Assembly: GCA_002069605.1 (NCBI GenBank)
Contig: MWBQ01000084.1
Coordinates: 1 to 34,686, forward strand
From: Candidatus Atribacteria bacterium ADurb.Bin276
Lineage (GTDB): Bacteria; Atribacterota; Atribacteria; Atribacterales; Atribacteraceae
Direction: 5' to 3'
DNA: 34,686 nucleotides
Both the position numbers and the translations under genes were made by a program. The notes beneath the pieces are model-generated. The model did no database searches, was not told where the DNA came from, and saw only the letters and a list, made by a program, of their open reading frames with translations. Positions 22,018 through 30,674 of the stretch are shown here, piece after piece (positions within the stretch are counted from its first letter, which is position 1; the number at the start of each line of letters is the position of its first letter).

Positions 22018-23163
22018 ATGAAGCGAATTGATTTTATTGAAAACAGCCGGGTGGTCGTTATAAAAGTCGGGAGTTCATTGTTGGTTAAAAATTTTGTTTT
22101 AGAAATTCCCCGATTAGAGGAATTAGCTCGAAACATTCATCAACTCCGTCAAAGTGGTAAAAAAGTCATTTTAGTGACATCAGGTGCTATGGCTTGTGGA
22201 ATGAGTCGTTTAGGGTTGAAACGAAAAAGAAACGATATCCCGTTCAAACAAGCAATGGCAGCAGTAGGCCAAGGTATTCTTATGCAGAATTATTGCCAGG
22301 TATTTTCTCGAATTGGTATTCCAGTTGCCCAGATATTGTTAGCACCGGAAGACGTTCATAATCGACATAAATATCTCAATGCCCGTAATACCTTTCAAAC
22401 CATTCTCGATTTCAATGTTTTGCCGATTGTTAACGAAAACGACACCGTTGCCATAGCAGAATTAAAATTTGGTGATAATGATCGCCTATCAGCCTTGGTG
22501 GCTTCACTAATCAATGCCCAGCTTCTTATCATCCTTTCTGACATTGAGGGACTGTTTACCTCTGATCCCAAAAAAAACTCCGAAGCTATCCTCATAAAAG
22601 AAGTTGAGAGGATAGATGATAAAATTGAAAGGATGGCTGGCCGGGAGGGGAGCAATATTTCAACTGGTGGGATGAAAAGTAAAATTATGGCTAGTCGTAT
22701 GGCGACCTTTTCGGGTATTGGGGTCATCTTGGCTTTGGGGAAGGATTTTTCTATTATTCAAAGAATATTTGCTGGCGATGAAGTTGGAACTTTCTTTTAC
22801 CCTCAGACCAAGGTCCTCAAAAACCGGAAGCGTTGGATTGCCTTTGGAATGATGACCCGAGGTCGGGTTATCATCGATGAGGGTGCTTATTTCGCTTTAA
22901 TGAGAAATAAAAGCTTATTACCAGCAGGGATCAAGGGAGTAGAAGGCGTTTTTGATTCAGGTGACTGCATTGAAGTTGTCAATGAAGAAGGTCAATCGGT
23001 TGCCAAGGGTTTGGTGAACTTTTCATCGACAGAGTTAAAGAAAATCCGTGGTTTACATACTACTGAGTTACAGGAAGTTTTTTTTGATCAAGAGATAAAT
23101 ACTGAAGTGATTCATGTTGATAACTTAGTGTTATTCAATCGGGAGGAGAAAGACAATGGCTGA
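22018..23163 (+). CDS. proB: Glutamate 5-kinase
   Basis: A 381-aa enzyme for the first step of proline synthesis, phosphorylating L-glutamate with ATP. The amino-acid-kinase domain shows VVVIKVGSSLL, VTSGAMACGMSRLG, NENDTVA, FGDNDRLSALVA and STGGMKSKI. A PUA domain occupies the last ~100 residues (RGRVIIDEGAYFAL). I chose the ATG at 22018; a TTG at 21973 would overlap obg. No clear ribosome-binding site precedes either. proA overlaps its 3' end by eight bases. Confidence 0.95.
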   Translation: MKRIDFIENSRVVVIKVGSSLLVKNFVLEIPRLEELARNIHQLRQSGKKVILVTSGAMACGMSRLGLKRKRNDIPFKQAMAAVGQGILMQNYCQVFSRIGIPVAQILLAPEDVHNRHKYLNARNTFQTILDFNVLPIVNENDTVAIAELKFGDNDRLSALVASLINAQLLIILSDIEGLFTSDPKKNSEAILIKEVERIDDKIERMAGREGSNISTGGMKSKIMASRMATFSGIGVILALGKDFSIIQRIFAGDEVGTFFYPQTKVLKNRKRWIAFGMMTRGRVIIDEGAYFALMRNKSLLPAGIKGVEGVFDSGDCIEVVNEEGQSVAKGLVNFSSTELKKIRGLHTTELQEVFFDQEINTEVIHVDNLVLFNREEKDNG

Positions 23164-24409
23164 AGATATGAAGGTTCAGGTTCAGAAAGCAAAAAAGGCT
23201 GCTCAGTTGCTGGCGACGGTTTCAACCCAGAAAAAAAATGATTTTCTTGGGGATCTGGCTCAACGTTTAGAAGGAGAACAATCTCGGATTGAGCAGGAAA
23301 ACCAAAAAGATGTAAAAATTGCTGTAGAAAACAATATGAAATCCGGGTTCATTGATCGTTTAATCCTCAATAAAAAAAGAATTCAAGGAATGGCAGATGG
23401 TTTAAGACAAGTAGCAGCTCTTGCTGATCCGGTTGGGGAAGTTATTTCAGGCTGGAAGAGGCCGAATGGTTTAATGGTAACCAAAGTGAGAGTTCCACTG
23501 GGAGTCTTGGCGATTATTTATGAAGCTCGACCCAATGTGACCATCGATAGCATTGGATTAGGAATAAAATCTGGGAATTCCTTAGTTTTAAGAGGAAGTA
23601 GTTCCACCCTCAATTCGAACCGATTGCTAATCCTTTTAGCCCGCGAATCTCTCCGTCAATATTCTCTTCCTGAAGATTCGGTTCAGCTCATTGAAAGTAC
23701 CAGTCACGATGACATTGCTCAGCTGTTGGCCCTGAGAGAGTATATTGATGTAGCGATCCCCCGAGGAGGTGCTGGTTTGATTCATAACGTTGTGACTCAT
23801 TCTCAAGTGCCGGTTATTGAAACCGGTGTTGGGAATTGTCATGTTTATGTTGATAAAGAAGCCGATTTAGGGATGGCAGAAAGGATTGTTATGAACGCGA
23901 AAATCCAACGACCGAGTGTTTGTAATGCTGTAGAAACATTATTAATTCACCAGGATATTGCCAAAATATTTCTACCCCAAGTCTCTATGTCTCTCAAAAA
24001 AGCTGGAGTTGAAATTCGAGGCTGTGAGCAAGCTCGTCAAATTCTTCCTGATTTGATTCCGGCGACCGAGGATGATTGGAAAACCGAGTATCTCGACTTG
24101 ATTTTAGCGGTTAAGGTAGTTAAAACTCTAAATGAAGCCATCGAGCACATCAATACTTATGGAACCCGCCATTCTGAATCAATAATTACCGAAAATTATT
24201 CGAATGCCAAGAATTTTATGGAGAAGGTTGACTCAGCAGCGGTTTATGTCAATGCTTCAACTCGTTTTACCGATGGAGAGCAATTTGGTCTGGGAGCAGA
24301 AATAGGTATTAGTACTCAGAAAATTCATGCCCGGGGACCCATGGGATTGCAAGAATTAACCACAATAAAATACGTGGTTTATGGAACCGGGCAGATTCGG
24401 AACGCTTAA
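23156..24409 (+). CDS. proA: Glutamate-5-semialdehyde dehydrogenase (gamma-glutamyl phosphate reductase)
   Basis: A 417-aa NADPH-dependent reductase making glutamate-5-semialdehyde from the unstable product of ProB. The catalytic cysteine is C256 in QRPSVCNAVETLL. Other family blocks are GVLAIIYEARPNVT (116-129) and the C-terminal FGLGAEIGISTQKIHARGPMGL. The start overlaps the proB stop by eight bases with GGGAGGAG upstream, so the pair is co-translated as is usual for enzymes that hand over a labile intermediate. No proC is seen. Confidence 0.97.
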   Translation: MAEDMKVQVQKAKKAAQLLATVSTQKKNDFLGDLAQRLEGEQSRIEQENQKDVKIAVENNMKSGFIDRLILNKKRIQGMADGLRQVAALADPVGEVISGWKRPNGLMVTKVRVPLGVLAIIYEARPNVTIDSIGLGIKSGNSLVLRGSSSTLNSNRLLILLARESLRQYSLPEDSVQLIESTSHDDIAQLLALREYIDVAIPRGGAGLIHNVVTHSQVPVIETGVGNCHVYVDKEADLGMAERIVMNAKIQRPSVCNAVETLLIHQDIAKIFLPQVSMSLKKAGVEIRGCEQARQILPDLIPATEDDWKTEYLDLILAVKVVKTLNEAIEHINTYGTRHSESIITENYSNAKNFMEKVDSAAVYVNASTRFTDGEQFGLGAEIGISTQKIHARGPMGLQELTTIKYVVYGTGQIRNA

Positions 24410-24461
24410 AAAATTAAAAAACAATATTTGAACCAGATATTCCAAGGAGAGATAGGTTTAG

Positions 24462-25049
24462 ATGAAAAAAGGTATTATGGGTGGTACTTTTGATCCGATC
24501 CACTTGGGACATTTAGTTACTGCCGAAGAAGTGAGAGATTATTTTCATTTAGACGAGGTGGTTTTTGTTCCTTCAGCACGACCACCCCATAAGGTTGGAC
24601 AAGTGATAACCAGTCCCGAGCATCGGTATTTAATGGTGGTATTGGCGACTATTACCAATCCCTATTTTCGAGTTTCCCGAGTGGAGTTGGAACGGGTTGG
24701 ACCTTCCTATGCAGTTGATACACTGCGATATTTTCGTGAATTTTGGGGAGATGAAAGTGAAATCTATTTTATCACCGGAGCCGATGCTTTTGCACAGATT
24801 TCAAGCTGGAACAATCCTGAAGAGCTTTTCCGATTATGTACCTTTGTGGCAGCAACTCGACCTGGCTATAAAATGGTGAGTATGGAAGAGAAATATCGAC
24901 AAAAGGTGAAAATGATCGAAGTATCTGCTCTGGCCATTGCCTCGTCGGAAATTCGGCGACGGGTCAAAAAGGGAGAATCAATTAAATATTTGGTTCCCGA
25001 AGCCGTTGAAAACTATATTAAAAAAAACGGGCTTTATGTCAATGAATGA
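24462..25049 (+). CDS. nadD: Nicotinate-nucleotide adenylyltransferase
   Basis: A 195-aa NadD, which converts nicotinate mononucleotide and ATP to deamido-NAD. The nucleotidyltransferase motif is GTFDPIHLGH (8-17, with H14 and H17), and the C-terminal ATP-binding motif is SSEIR (161-165). AAGGAGAG lies about ten bases before the ATG. It is followed by yqeK with a short overlap, the common arrangement in Firmicutes and related phyla. Confidence 0.96.
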   Translation: MKKGIMGGTFDPIHLGHLVTAEEVRDYFHLDEVVFVPSARPPHKVGQVITSPEHRYLMVVLATITNPYFRVSRVELERVGPSYAVDTLRYFREFWGDESEIYFITGADAFAQISSWNNPEELFRLCTFVAATRPGYKMVSMEEKYRQKVKMIEVSALAIASSEIRRRVKKGESIKYLVPEAVENYIKKNGLYVNE

Positions 25050-25635
25050 GTATATCACCAAGCAGCTTAAAAATATGATTTCTCCCTCACGATTCAATCA
25101 CTCAATTCGAGTTGCCGAGGAAGCCAGAACGCTGGCAGTTGATTTTGGTGAAGATCCAGAAAAGTCCTATTTAGCAGGTCTTCTCCATGATTCAGCAAGA
25201 GCTCTTGCTTGTAAGGAGATGGTTCAATATATCCCGCCCTTTTTTCTTCCAATTGGCTATTCTATTCCGGCTATATTTCATGCTTTTGCAGGTCCCCGAT
25301 TTATTGCTGAGCAGTTTGGCATTACAGATTATTCAATACTTCGTGCTGTTTGCTGGCATGCAACTGCCTGTGAAGATATGAGTAATTTTGATAAAATACT
25401 TTTTGTGGCTGATTTATCGGAAAGTGGACGTCGATTCCAAGAAAGTGATACAATTCGTGAAGCTTTGCAGAGAGGACTTCAAGTAGCTTTTACAAAAACT
25501 TTAGAAATGAAAGTGAATTATTTACTTTCAACAAAGAAAATTATTTATCCAGCCAGCTTGGAAGCTTGGAATAAAATTATTGGAATATCCATAGAGGAAG
25601 CGAATGAAAAGAAGCAGAAGAAAGAAAAGTTATAA
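25036..25635 (+). CDS. yqeK: YqeK-type HD-domain hydrolase (symmetrical Ap4A hydrolase)
   Basis: A 199-aa HD-superfamily protein of the YqeK family, which cleaves diadenosine tetraphosphate to ADP. Metal-site residues are H22, H51-D52 (GLLHDSAR), H82, H108 and D126 (FVADLSESGR). I placed the start at the ATG at 25036 (25042 is an equal alternative); both overlap the nadD stop. The longer frame from 24937 lies mostly within nadD. It overlaps the LCP gene that follows by 32 bases. Confidence 0.93.
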   Translation: MSMNEYITKQLKNMISPSRFNHSIRVAEEARTLAVDFGEDPEKSYLAGLLHDSARALACKEMVQYIPPFFLPIGYSIPAIFHAFAGPRFIAEQFGITDYSILRAVCWHATACEDMSNFDKILFVADLSESGRRFQESDTIREALQRGLQVAFTKTLEMKVNYLLSTKKIIYPASLEAWNKIIGISIEEANEKKQKKEKL

Positions 25636-26509
25636 ATATTTATATTTAGCCATTGGGTTTATTATAGGCGGAATCCTTTTTTTTGGTCTCAATAATCATA
25701 ATATTCGGAATAAATTGGTACAAACGGTTATGGGTTATGCCCCACCAGAAAGTACCACTATTTTAGTAGTTGGTCAGGATAGCATTAAACCCTTGCGGAG
25801 TGATACCATTATTTTACTTTGTCTCAACACCAAGAGTGAAGAAATTCTTTTGTTTTCCATCCCCCGCGATACCCGCATTGAAGTACCGGGTAATGGATAT
25901 GATAAAGTCAATCATTCTTATGCCAAGGGCGGGATCCAACTTCTCAAAGAAACGATTGAGAAAAACTTAGACATTCATATTCCTTATACAGTAGAAATCA
26001 ACTATCAAGGATTTGAAAAGGTTATTGACCTGTTGGGCGGAGTGGAAATTGACGTAGAAAGTGATATGAAATACACTGATCGAGCTCAGGACTTGGTAAT
26101 CAATATTTCAGCAGGCAAACAGCGCCTGAAGGGCGATAAAGCCTTACAATATGTTCGGTATCGTAATGATAAGTTGGGAGATATTGGTCGAATCAAAAGG
26201 CAGCAAAATTTTCTTCAGGCTTTATTTCATGAGATTGATAATCCCTTAAATCTTCCTAAAATGCCACAAATTATCCAAGAATTACGTCAAGCCTTGATAA
26301 CCAATTTTTCCAATGAAGAACTTATTAATTTAGGTCTTTGGTTTAAGGACTTAAATGAAAGAGTGATGATAACCGATATGATGCCAGGGGAAGCAGCCTA
26401 TATAGAGGGGGTAAGTTATTGGGAACCAGATTTAGACACATCAAAAAAGTTGGTTACCGAATTCTTTCTCAAAGAGAAAAGAGTAGAGGAACAGCCGAAT
26501 GAATCCTAA
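25604..26509 (+). CDS. LytR-CpsA-Psr (LCP) family protein
   Basis: A 301-aa membrane-anchored LCP protein. A basic N-terminus (KRSRRKK) is followed by one membrane segment (about 12-28) and an extracytoplasmic LCP domain: SDTIILLCLNTKSEEILLFS, the IPRDTRIEVP block with a conserved arginine, YDKVNHSYAKGG, and a later YVRYRNDKLGDIGRIKRQQ. The family transfers polymers from lipid carriers to peptidoglycan or other acceptors. The polymer here cannot be predicted. GAGGAAG precedes the ATG. Its place between yqeK and rsfS is conserved in many bacteria. Confidence 0.93.
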   Translation: MKRSRRKKSYKYLYLAIGFIIGGILFFGLNNHNIRNKLVQTVMGYAPPESTTILVVGQDSIKPLRSDTIILLCLNTKSEEILLFSIPRDTRIEVPGNGYDKVNHSYAKGGIQLLKETIEKNLDIHIPYTVEINYQGFEKVIDLLGGVEIDVESDMKYTDRAQDLVINISAGKQRLKGDKALQYVRYRNDKLGDIGRIKRQQNFLQALFHEIDNPLNLPKMPQIIQELRQALITNFSNEELINLGLWFKDLNERVMITDMMPGEAAYIEGVSYWEPDLDTSKKLVTEFFLKEKRVEEQPNES

Positions 26510-26873
26510 AGAAAAATGTTTAATCGTTTTGGATGTCGCCGATGAAAAGAAAATGCAGGACGTTGTAATTCTTGACCTGAGGGATGTTTTTCCCGTGGCT
26601 GATTATTGGGTTATTGGCAGTGCTGCGACATTTATCCAAACCAAAGCTATTGCCGAGGAAATAAAAAAGACCTTGGACTCCTACTCAGTTCAACCCTTTC
26701 ATATTGAGGGATTCGATGTTGGTGAATGGATTCTTATGGATTACGGTGATGTTATCGTTCATATTTTTCGAGAGGAAGAGAGACACTATTATCTGTTGGA
26801 AAAGTTATGGAGAAATGCTCATTTGGTTTATTCTAAGGAATTACAGATAAATAAGATCAGCGAAATAGATTGA
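26499..26873 (+). CDS. rsfS: Ribosomal silencing factor RsfS
   Basis: A 124-aa RsfS (Iojap/DUF143) protein, which binds L14 and blocks 30S-50S joining when nutrients are low. Family blocks are DLRDVFPVADYWVIGSA and GEWILMDYGDVIVHIF, then REEERHYYLLEKLW. The start overlaps the LCP stop; AGAGGA lies about eight bases upstream. It ends the operon. Its last bases overlap the -35 box of the metK promoter. Confidence 0.96.
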   Translation: MNPKEKCLIVLDVADEKKMQDVVILDLRDVFPVADYWVIGSAATFIQTKAIAEEIKKTLDSYSVQPFHIEGFDVGEWILMDYGDVIVHIFREEERHYYLLEKLWRNAHLVYSKELQINKISEID

Positions 26874-26899
26874 CATCGTAGTGGAAAATATGTTATTTT
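26870..26899 (+). promoter_or_regulatory. Promoter of metK-ahcY
   Basis: A perfect TTGACA (26870-26875) overlaps the rsfS stop codon. After 18 bases comes TATTTT (26894-26899), with an upstream TG (26891-26892) as in extended -10 promoters. The -10 box is weak, so confidence is moderate. A start near 26906 would give a leader of about 160 nt. Confidence 0.55.
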
Positions 26900-26906
26900 A
26901 CAGCTT

Positions 26907-26938
26907 TGGGTTCTCATCATACTATGAGTTTAATCCCA
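26907..26938 (+). other. Two-part hairpin at the 5' end of the metK leader
   Basis: TGGG pairs with CCCA on the outside and CTCAT with ATGAG on the inside, separated by a small internal loop. It would lie at the very start of the predicted transcript. Further down, TGCC/GGCA around AATGA (26988-27000) gives a second short stem. Neither matches a SAM or SAH riboswitch that I know. Confidence 0.35.
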
Positions 26939-27068
26939 GATAAAAAGGTGAAGAGAAACTAATTTTTATTAAAACCATGATAAAAAGTGCCAATGAGGCA
27001 GTGATAGAATACAAATTATTAAATTGATAATTCGAAAATGAAGTCGGTATGAAAAGGGAGGTCAAAAA

Positions 27069-28265
27069 ATGCCAGGGAAAAAGTATCAAATAACGTCGGA
27101 ATCAGTAACCGAGGGCCATCCCGATAAAATGGCGGACCAGATTTCGGATGCCATCCTGGATGCTATTTACGAACAAGATACTAAAGGTCGTGTTGCTGTC
27201 GAGACTTTAGTGGCGACTGGAATGGTAATGATTGCAGGTCAAATCAGTACCTCATGCTATGTTGATATTCCACGAGTGGCAAGAGAAACTATTCGTGAAA
27301 TTGGCTATACGCGGGCTAAATTTGGATTTGATTATGCAACCTGTTCGGTTCTAACTGCCATTGATGAACAATCACCTGATATTGCTTTAGGGGTCAATAA
27401 AAGTCTCGAATCAAAATTAGGTGAAACAACCGAGGACGAAGACCTTTCTCTGGGAGCCGGCGATCAGGGATTAATGTTTGGGTATGCAACCAATGAAACT
27501 ATCGAGATGCTTCCCTTTCCAATCGCAATGGCACATCGACTGGCTTACCGTTTAGCCGAGGTAAGAAAGAAAGGAATATTTTCTTACCTGCGTCCTGACG
27601 GAAAGACTCAAGTTACAGTAAATTACCTTGACGGAATACCTCAGAATATCGATACGATAATTATTGCTGCTCAGCATCATCCCGATGTTAACCATCAAAC
27701 TATTGAAACAAACCTGGTAGAAGAAGTTATTCGTCCGGTGATACCGGCTGAATATATCAACAGTCAAACTCGTTTTTTGATAAATCCAACCGGCCGGTTT
27801 GTTATCGGAGGACCTCAGGGAGACACTGGTTTAACCGGTAGAAAAATTATTGTTGATACCTATGGTGGAATAGGCCGTCATGGGGGTGGATGTTTCTCTG
27901 GGAAAGATCCAACCAAAGTTGACCGTTCAGCCAGTTATGCTGCCCGTTATGTAGCAAAAAACATTGTCGCTGCTGGTCTTGCCGAAAAATGTGAAATACA
28001 AGTGGCTTATGCGATTGGTGTGGCGAAACCGGTTTCAATTTCGGTGGAAACTTTCGGAACCGGTAGGATTTCCGATGAAGAGATTCTGGATATTGTTAAG
28101 AAAACTTTTGATCTTAGACCAGGGGCGATTATTCGCGACCTGCGTCTTCGAAGGCCGATCTACAAGAAGACTGCTGCCTATGGTCATTTTGGTAGAAATG
28201 ATCCCGATTTTACCTGGGAAAAGACGGATAAAGTGGAAATCATTCAGGATTTAGCCGGGATGTAA
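27069..28265 (+). CDS. metK: S-adenosylmethionine synthetase
   Basis: A 398-aa MetK, making S-adenosylmethionine from methionine and ATP. Motifs: [17 protein letters not shown] (14-30), [12 protein letters not shown] (129-140), and later [13 protein letters not shown] and [22 protein letters not shown] (27055-27061) precedes the ATG. It is followed after 12 bases by ahcY, so synthesis of SAM and removal of its product SAH are made together. Several radical SAM enzymes in this window use its product. Confidence 0.98.
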   Translation: MPGKKYQITSESVTEGHPDKMADQISDAILDAIYEQDTKGRVAVETLVATGMVMIAGQISTSCYVDIPRVARETIREIGYTRAKFGFDYATCSVLTAIDEQSPDIALGVNKSLESKLGETTEDEDLSLGAGDQGLMFGYATNETIEMLPFPIAMAHRLAYRLAEVRKKGIFSYLRPDGKTQVTVNYLDGIPQNIDTIIIAAQHHPDVNHQTIETNLVEEVIRPVIPAEYINSQTRFLINPTGRFVIGGPQGDTGLTGRKIIVDTYGGIGRHGGGCFSGKDPTKVDRSASYAARYVAKNIVAAGLAEKCEIQVAYAIGVAKPVSISVETFGTGRISDEEILDIVKKTFDLRPGAIIRDLRLRRPIYKKTAAYGHFGRNDPDFTWEKTDKVEIIQDLAGM

Positions 28266-28277
28266 GAGGAGATTAGA

Positions 28278-29534
28278 ATGGAATATCATATTAAAGATAT
28301 TGAATTAGCACCGGCAGGAAGGAAAAAAATTGAATGGGTTCGCCGCGAGATGTCAGTCCTTTCAGGCATAGCAGAACAATGGAAAAAAGAAAAACCTCTG
28401 GATGGAGTCCTGATTGCGGCCTGTTTACACGTGACTTCTGAAACTGCCGTTCTGATGATAACCTTAAAAGAAGGTGGAGCAAAGGTAGCTCTTTGTGCTT
28501 CCAACCCCCTTAGCACTCAGGATGAAGTTGCCGCCTCTTTGGTAAAGGATTTTGGTATTAACGTTTATGCCATATGCGGGGAAGATCGTGAAACCTATTA
28601 TCAACATATCGACAAAGTGTTAGAAACGAGTCCTCAGATTACTATGGATGATGGTGCGGATTTGGTGTCAACTCTTCATCAAAAAGGTGGATCTCGAATT
28701 TCCCAGGTTATAGGTGGAACAGAAGAGACAACTACCGGTGTAGTCCGATTAAAAAGTATGGCAAAAGCAGGTCAATTGCGGTATCCGGTGATTGCGGTCA
28801 ATGATGCAGATACCAAGCATCTCTTTGATAACCGATATGGAACCGGTCAAAGTACTTTAGAGGGAATACTTCGGGCAACCCATATTCTTCTCAGCGGAAA
28901 AAAAGTTGTGGTAGTCGGGTATGGATGGTGCGGAAGAGGTATTGCCCTACGGGCTCGTGGAATGGGTGCGAGAGTTGGGATAGTCGAGATTAACCCGGTT
29001 AAAGCTTTGGAGGCATTGATGGATGGCTATGAAGTGATGCCCATGTTAGATGCTGCGGCTTGTGGGGATCTTTTTATAACAGTTACTGGGAATATTTCTG
29101 TCATTCGTAAAGAGCATTTTCTCCAAATGAATGATGGTGCGATTCTGTGTAATTCCGGTCATTTTAATGTCGAGATAGATCGAGAAGATTTGGAATCAAT
29201 GAGCGTCAACCGGAGGGAAGTTCGACCATTGGTTGAAGAGTTTACCTTGTCCAATGGAAAAAAACTCTTCTTTTTGGCTGAAGGAAGACTGGTGAATCTG
29301 GCTTGTGCCGAAGGACATCCTCCAACTGTTATGGACATGAGTTTTGCCAACCAGGCTTTATCGGTGAAATATTTAAAAGAACAAGCAATCTCCCTTGAAA
29401 ATCAAGTATATAAAGTTCCCGATGATATCGATATGAACGTTGCTGGTTTAAAACTATCTTCTTTATCTGTAAAAATTGAGGAACTCACTCCTCGTCAAAA
29501 AAAGTATTTGGCTTCGTGGGAGGAAGGAACTTAA
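28278..29534 (+). CDS. ahcY: Adenosylhomocysteinase
   Basis: A 418-aa S-adenosylhomocysteine hydrolase of the short type, about 420 aa without the insertion found in longer relatives. Likely catalytic residues are H51 (CLHVTSETA), D125 (MDDGADL), E150 (EETTTGV), K180 and D184 (NDADTKHLFDN). The NAD-binding loop is GYGWCGRG (214-221). The C-terminus ends KKYLASWEEGT, near the conserved K/Y tail. It regenerates homocysteine and adenosine after methyl transfer. No nucleosidase (mtn) alternative is seen nearby. Confidence 0.97.
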   Translation: MEYHIKDIELAPAGRKKIEWVRREMSVLSGIAEQWKKEKPLDGVLIAACLHVTSETAVLMITLKEGGAKVALCASNPLSTQDEVAASLVKDFGINVYAICGEDRETYYQHIDKVLETSPQITMDDGADLVSTLHQKGGSRISQVIGGTEETTTGVVRLKSMAKAGQLRYPVIAVNDADTKHLFDNRYGTGQSTLEGILRATHILLSGKKVVVVGYGWCGRGIALRARGMGARVGIVEINPVKALEALMDGYEVMPMLDAAACGDLFITVTGNISVIRKEHFLQMNDGAILCNSGHFNVEIDREDLESMSVNRREVRPLVEEFTLSNGKKLFFLAEGRLVNLACAEGHPPTVMDMSFANQALSVKYLKEQAISLENQVYKVPDDIDMNVAGLKLSSLSVKIEELTPRQKKYLASWEEGT

Positions 29535-29593
29535 GCTATTCGATAAAAACCAATCATCCATGAAGTTAAATTGTTAAATAAATGAAGAATTTT

Positions 29594-29640
29594 TTCCCTG
29601 TTTCGTCTTCAATAAGATGAAACCAAACGACCGAAGGGAG
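29594..29640 (+). promoter_or_regulatory. S6:S18 ribosomal leader (autoregulatory RNA)
   Basis: An outer stem TTCCCT/AGGGAG (29594-29599 with 29635-29640, one G-U) encloses a 10-bp hairpin, GTTTCGTCTT with AAGATGAAAC (29600-29609 with 29614-29623, one G-U), capped by CAAT. The 3' side carries an 11-base bulge, CAAACGACCGA, containing the CCG triplet that marks the known S6:S18 binding motif. The outer stem includes the ribosome-binding site AAGGGAGG of rpsF, so binding of the S6:S18 complex would shut off translation. The motif is established for rpsF operons; this match was made by eye. Confidence 0.75.
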
Positions 29641-29648
29641 GACATGAA

Positions 29649-30062
29649 ATGAATCAGTACGAATTAGGAATGGTTCTTCGATCAACTTTGACCGAAGAAG
29701 AAGTCAGTCAGGTTATTGAAAATGTAAAGTCTCGGATAGCAGAACTCGGAGGAGAATGCACCGGGACTAATTTATGGGGAAAGAGGCGTCTCGCTCATCC
29801 CATTAACAAACAAACTGAAGGAATTTACGTGTTTTTTAACTTCTCGCTTTCTCCCCAATCAGTTAAGGAACTGGTTAGAACTGTTCAGTTTATCGATTCG
29901 GCTCTACGTCATATCCTGGTGAAAGAAGAAAAGAAAAAGGTTGCTGTAAAAGAAAATAAACCAGTGGAAGCGACCGTAATTGAAGACAGTCCCGAGCCAC
30001 AACCTGAGGAAGTTGAAGCTTCTGATCCTGAAAGTAACGATGAACAAACTCCATCTGAATAG
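29649..30062 (+). CDS. rpsF: 30S ribosomal protein S6
   Basis: A 137-aa S6. The ~95-residue core (YELGMVLRSTLTEEEV; GKRRLAHPINKQTEGIYVFFNF) is followed by a ~40-residue tail, first lysine-rich and then acidic, rich in Glu, Pro and Ser. S6 pairs with S18 on the platform of the 30S subunit. The ATG has AAGGGAGG (29634-29641) about seven bases upstream, located within the S6:S18 leader. Confidence 0.96.
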   Translation: MNQYELGMVLRSTLTEEEVSQVIENVKSRIAELGGECTGTNLWGKRRLAHPINKQTEGIYVFFNFSLSPQSVKELVRTVQFIDSALRHILVKEEKKKVAVKENKPVEATVIEDSPEPQPEEVEASDPESNDEQTPSE

Positions 30063-30372
30063 GATCATCTTGATAGGTCAAATAACCGATAAACCAGAAC
30101 TTCGTTATGTACCAAGTGGTTCTCCTATATGCTCTTTTTCGATTGAAGTGTTGAGAGAAAAACCAAGTTCGACCGGTACAGCAGAAGAATTCGATGTATT
30201 TCCGGTTATTGCTTGGAACGATCAAGCCCTCTATTGCAGCCAGTCAATCGAAAAAGGGAGTTGGGCTTATTGTGAGGGATCGTTACAAATACGCACCTTT
30301 GGTGAAGTGGGTGCTCAGAAAAAAACGACAGTTGAAGTGATTCTTAAAGATATTTTTCGACTTCAGCAATAA
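30040..30372 (+). CDS. ssb: Short single-stranded DNA-binding protein
   Basis: A 110-aa OB-fold SSB. Family blocks: LNRIILIGQITDKPELRYVPSG, FSIEVLREK, FPVIAWNDQA and GSWAYCEGSLQIRTF. It ends about five residues after the last β-strand (VEVILKDIFRLQQ). The Gly/Pro-rich linker and the acidic DDDIPF-type tip that recruit partner proteins are missing, and the 35-base gap to rpsR leaves no room for them, so this is not a simple frameshift. The ATG at 30040 overlaps rpsF by 23 bases with only a weak ribosome-binding site. The earlier in-frame ATG at 29980 is unlike the family. Confidence 0.9.
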   Translation: MNKLHLNRIILIGQITDKPELRYVPSGSPICSFSIEVLREKPSSTGTAEEFDVFPVIAWNDQALYCSQSIEKGSWAYCEGSLQIRTFGEVGAQKKTTVEVILKDIFRLQQ

Positions 30373-30407
30373 AAAGAATTTAAAATATTAAGAGAGGTTA
30401 GATACTG

Positions 30408-30653
30408 ATGAGATCTGAGCGAGATTCAGGAAAAAGATTTTTTAGACGTTCAAGAAAGAAAAATTGTATTTTCTGTGTTGAAAAAGGTCCAATCGATTAT
30501 AAGGATATCAATCGTTTGGGACGTTTTATTAGTGAAAGAGGGAAGATTGTTCCGAAAAGAGTTACCAGTGTTTGTGCTAAACATCAAAGGGAACTTTCAA
30601 TAGCCATCAAAAGAGCTCGGGAAATTGGTTTACTTCCCTATTCGCTTGATTAA
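30408..30653 (+). CDS. rpsR: 30S ribosomal protein S18
   Basis: An 81-aa S18 with the RNA-binding core [22 protein letters not shown]20, C23, C56 and H59 make the zinc-binding (C+) form of S18, which suggests that the cell does not rely on a zinc-free paralogue here. GAGAGG lies about 11 bases before the ATG. It partners S6 and would be controlled with it through the leader at 29594-29640. Confidence 0.97.
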   Translation: MRSERDSGKRFFRRSRKKNCIFCVEKGPIDYKDINRLGRFISERGKIVPKRVTSVCAKHQRELSIAIKRAREIGLLPYSLD

Positions 30654-30674
30654 ATTCGACTCGATTGAAAAAAA

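Noticed and set aside
27024-27053. Second promoter directly before metK (TTGATA, 18 bases, TATGAA)
   Set aside because: The -10 match is poor and the start would fall on the ribosome-binding site, so the promoter at 26870-26899 is preferred.
26906-27068. SAM or SAH riboswitch before metK
   Set aside because: The conserved blocks of SAM-I/IV, SAM-II, SMK and SAH riboswitches that I know are not present. Only short generic stems are seen, so it is listed as a possible new element and not as a riboswitch.
30040-30407. Frameshift in ssb hiding a C-terminal tail
   Set aside because: The gap to rpsR is only 35 bases and no frame there encodes a Gly-rich linker or an acidic tip.
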